6,320 bases of DNA from Bacillota bacterium. GTDB taxonomy: Bacteria; Bacillota; Bacilli; ZCTH02-B2. The notes under the pieces were generated by a model. The model did no database searches. It was not told the DNA's origin and worked only from the letters and a program-made list of their open reading frames with translations. Each line of letters begins with the position of its first letter. Positions within the stretch are counted from its first letter, which is position 1. A program made the translations under genes and the position numbers. This document shows positions 5,894-6,320 of this stretch, piece after piece. The DNA lies in contig PKQY01000070.1 in NCBI GenBank assembly GCA_017577895.1, positions 1-6,320 of the forward strand, written 5' to 3'.

Positions 5894-6313
5894 TTGAATA
5901 TTTTCGTCAACGCCTATGGTCGCAGCTTTCCGACCAACTTCGAAGACGGGTTGAACCGCCCCATTCCCCAGTCGGCGGACCAGATCACGCTGGCCGAATT
6001 CGGATTTACGACGACGGTCACCACCGATGTGCTGGTCATCGCCACCATCGGCTGGGAAGCGGTGCTGGCCGTTCCGGAAGTGTTGTTCACGGTGCTTCGG
6101 GACGGTGTGGTCATCGGCACGGCCCGCGCCGGAAATTTGGCGGTGGACGAAGAAATGACCACGACGCTCCAACTGTTGGACATTGCGCTTCCGCCCGGCT
6201 TCCACAGCTACACCTTGTTGGCTGAAATCACCAACGGAGCCGGGAACGAGGCGACGGTGACGGGACCCGTCTCGTTTACCGGTGTCGCCCTGACCAGCAT
6301 CGGAACCCCATAA
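5894..6313 (+). CDS. Small beta-rich exosporium-like spore surface protein
   Basis: This 139-residue protein has no signal peptide and no convincing membrane helix. Alternating hydrophobic and polar stretches suggest mostly beta strands. It resembles, from memory, the ExsC-like (exosporium protein C) family of the Bacillus cereus group. The shared plan is a variable N-terminus, a TTTVTTDVLVIATIGWEA-like strand pair (39-56), VPEVLFTVLRDG (60-71), a GFHSYTL hairpin (102-108) and a closing VTGPVSFTGVAL (122-133). Length also fits. It contains no Lys and no Cys, only 4 Arg against 14 acidic residues, and 20 Thr, many in clusters such as TTTVTT (39-44) and TTT (89-91). That makes it acidic and a possible O-glycan acceptor. 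The TTG start follows a perfect SD, and the predicted promoter is of mother-cell type. It is transcribed away from the nucleotide-sugar operon. Exosporium assignment is moderate; a generic surface beta-sandwich protein is the alternative. Confidence 0.6.
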   Translation: MNIFVNAYGRSFPTNFEDGLNRPIPQSADQITLAEFGFTTTVTTDVLVIATIGWEAVLAVPEVLFTVLRDGVVIGTARAGNLAVDEEMTTTLQLLDIALPPGFHSYTLLAEITNGAGNEATVTGPVSFTGVALTSIGTP

Positions 6314-6320
6314 CGCTCAA

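Noticed and set aside
1..6320. CRISPR arrays, tRNA or rRNA genes, insertion sequences
   Set aside because: No regular direct repeats, tRNA cloverleaf, rRNA-like sequence, transposase motif or terminal inverted repeats with target duplications were seen by eye.

Overview
The window carries a six-gene minus-strand operon for making nucleotide sugars (about 38-5632). Across a 261-bp AT-rich gap it faces a single plus-strand gene for a small beta-rich protein that resembles spore exosporium proteins. Base composition (GC-rich genes, AT-rich gap), strong GGAGG-type Shine-Dalgarno (SD) sites, and TTG and GTG starts suggest a moderately GC-rich, spore-forming Firmicute. A thermophilic bacillus or Thermoactinomycetaceae-like organism is possible, but that is inference; no taxonomic marker gene is present.

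In transcription order (right to left) the operon encodes: a LegB-type NDP-HexNAc 4,6-dehydratase (5632-4643), a sugar-1-phosphate nucleotidyltransferase (4627-3914), an RMD-type 4-keto-6-deoxy-sugar reductase (3917-2817), a WbjD/CapG/FnlC-type non-hydrolysing UDP-HexNAc 2-epimerase (2962-1871), a CapE/FlaA1-type inverting UDP-GlcNAc 4,6-dehydratase (1878-889) and an RmlD/WbvR-type reductase (892-38). The genes are 15 bp apart or overlap, so they are probably co-transcribed and translationally coupled.

The first three fit one route: activate a HexNAc-1-phosphate (probably as a GDP-sugar), 4,6-dehydrate it, then reduce C4 to give an NDP-6-deoxy-D-HexNAc. The last three fit the known route from UDP-GlcNAc to a UDP-6-deoxy-L-HexNAc such as L-FucNAc, L-QuiNAc or L-RhaNAc. 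No glycosyltransferase, flippase or polymerase lies in the window, so the operon supplies donors to enzymes encoded elsewhere.

The plus-strand gene (5894-6313) starts at TTG behind a perfect SD. A CATAnnnTA box like the -10 element of mother-cell sigma-K promoters lies upstream, with a near-match to the GerE consensus further upstream. It encodes a Thr-rich protein with no Lys and no Cys. The simplest reading is a spore-surface (exosporium or outer coat) locus in which deoxy-amino-sugar donors are made beside a surface protein.

The main anomaly is at 2817-2981. The RMD-type reductase frame runs 146 bp into the 2-epimerase gene with an unrelated tail. One extra G in a G6 tract would instead end it at a tidy TTGA stop/start overlap.
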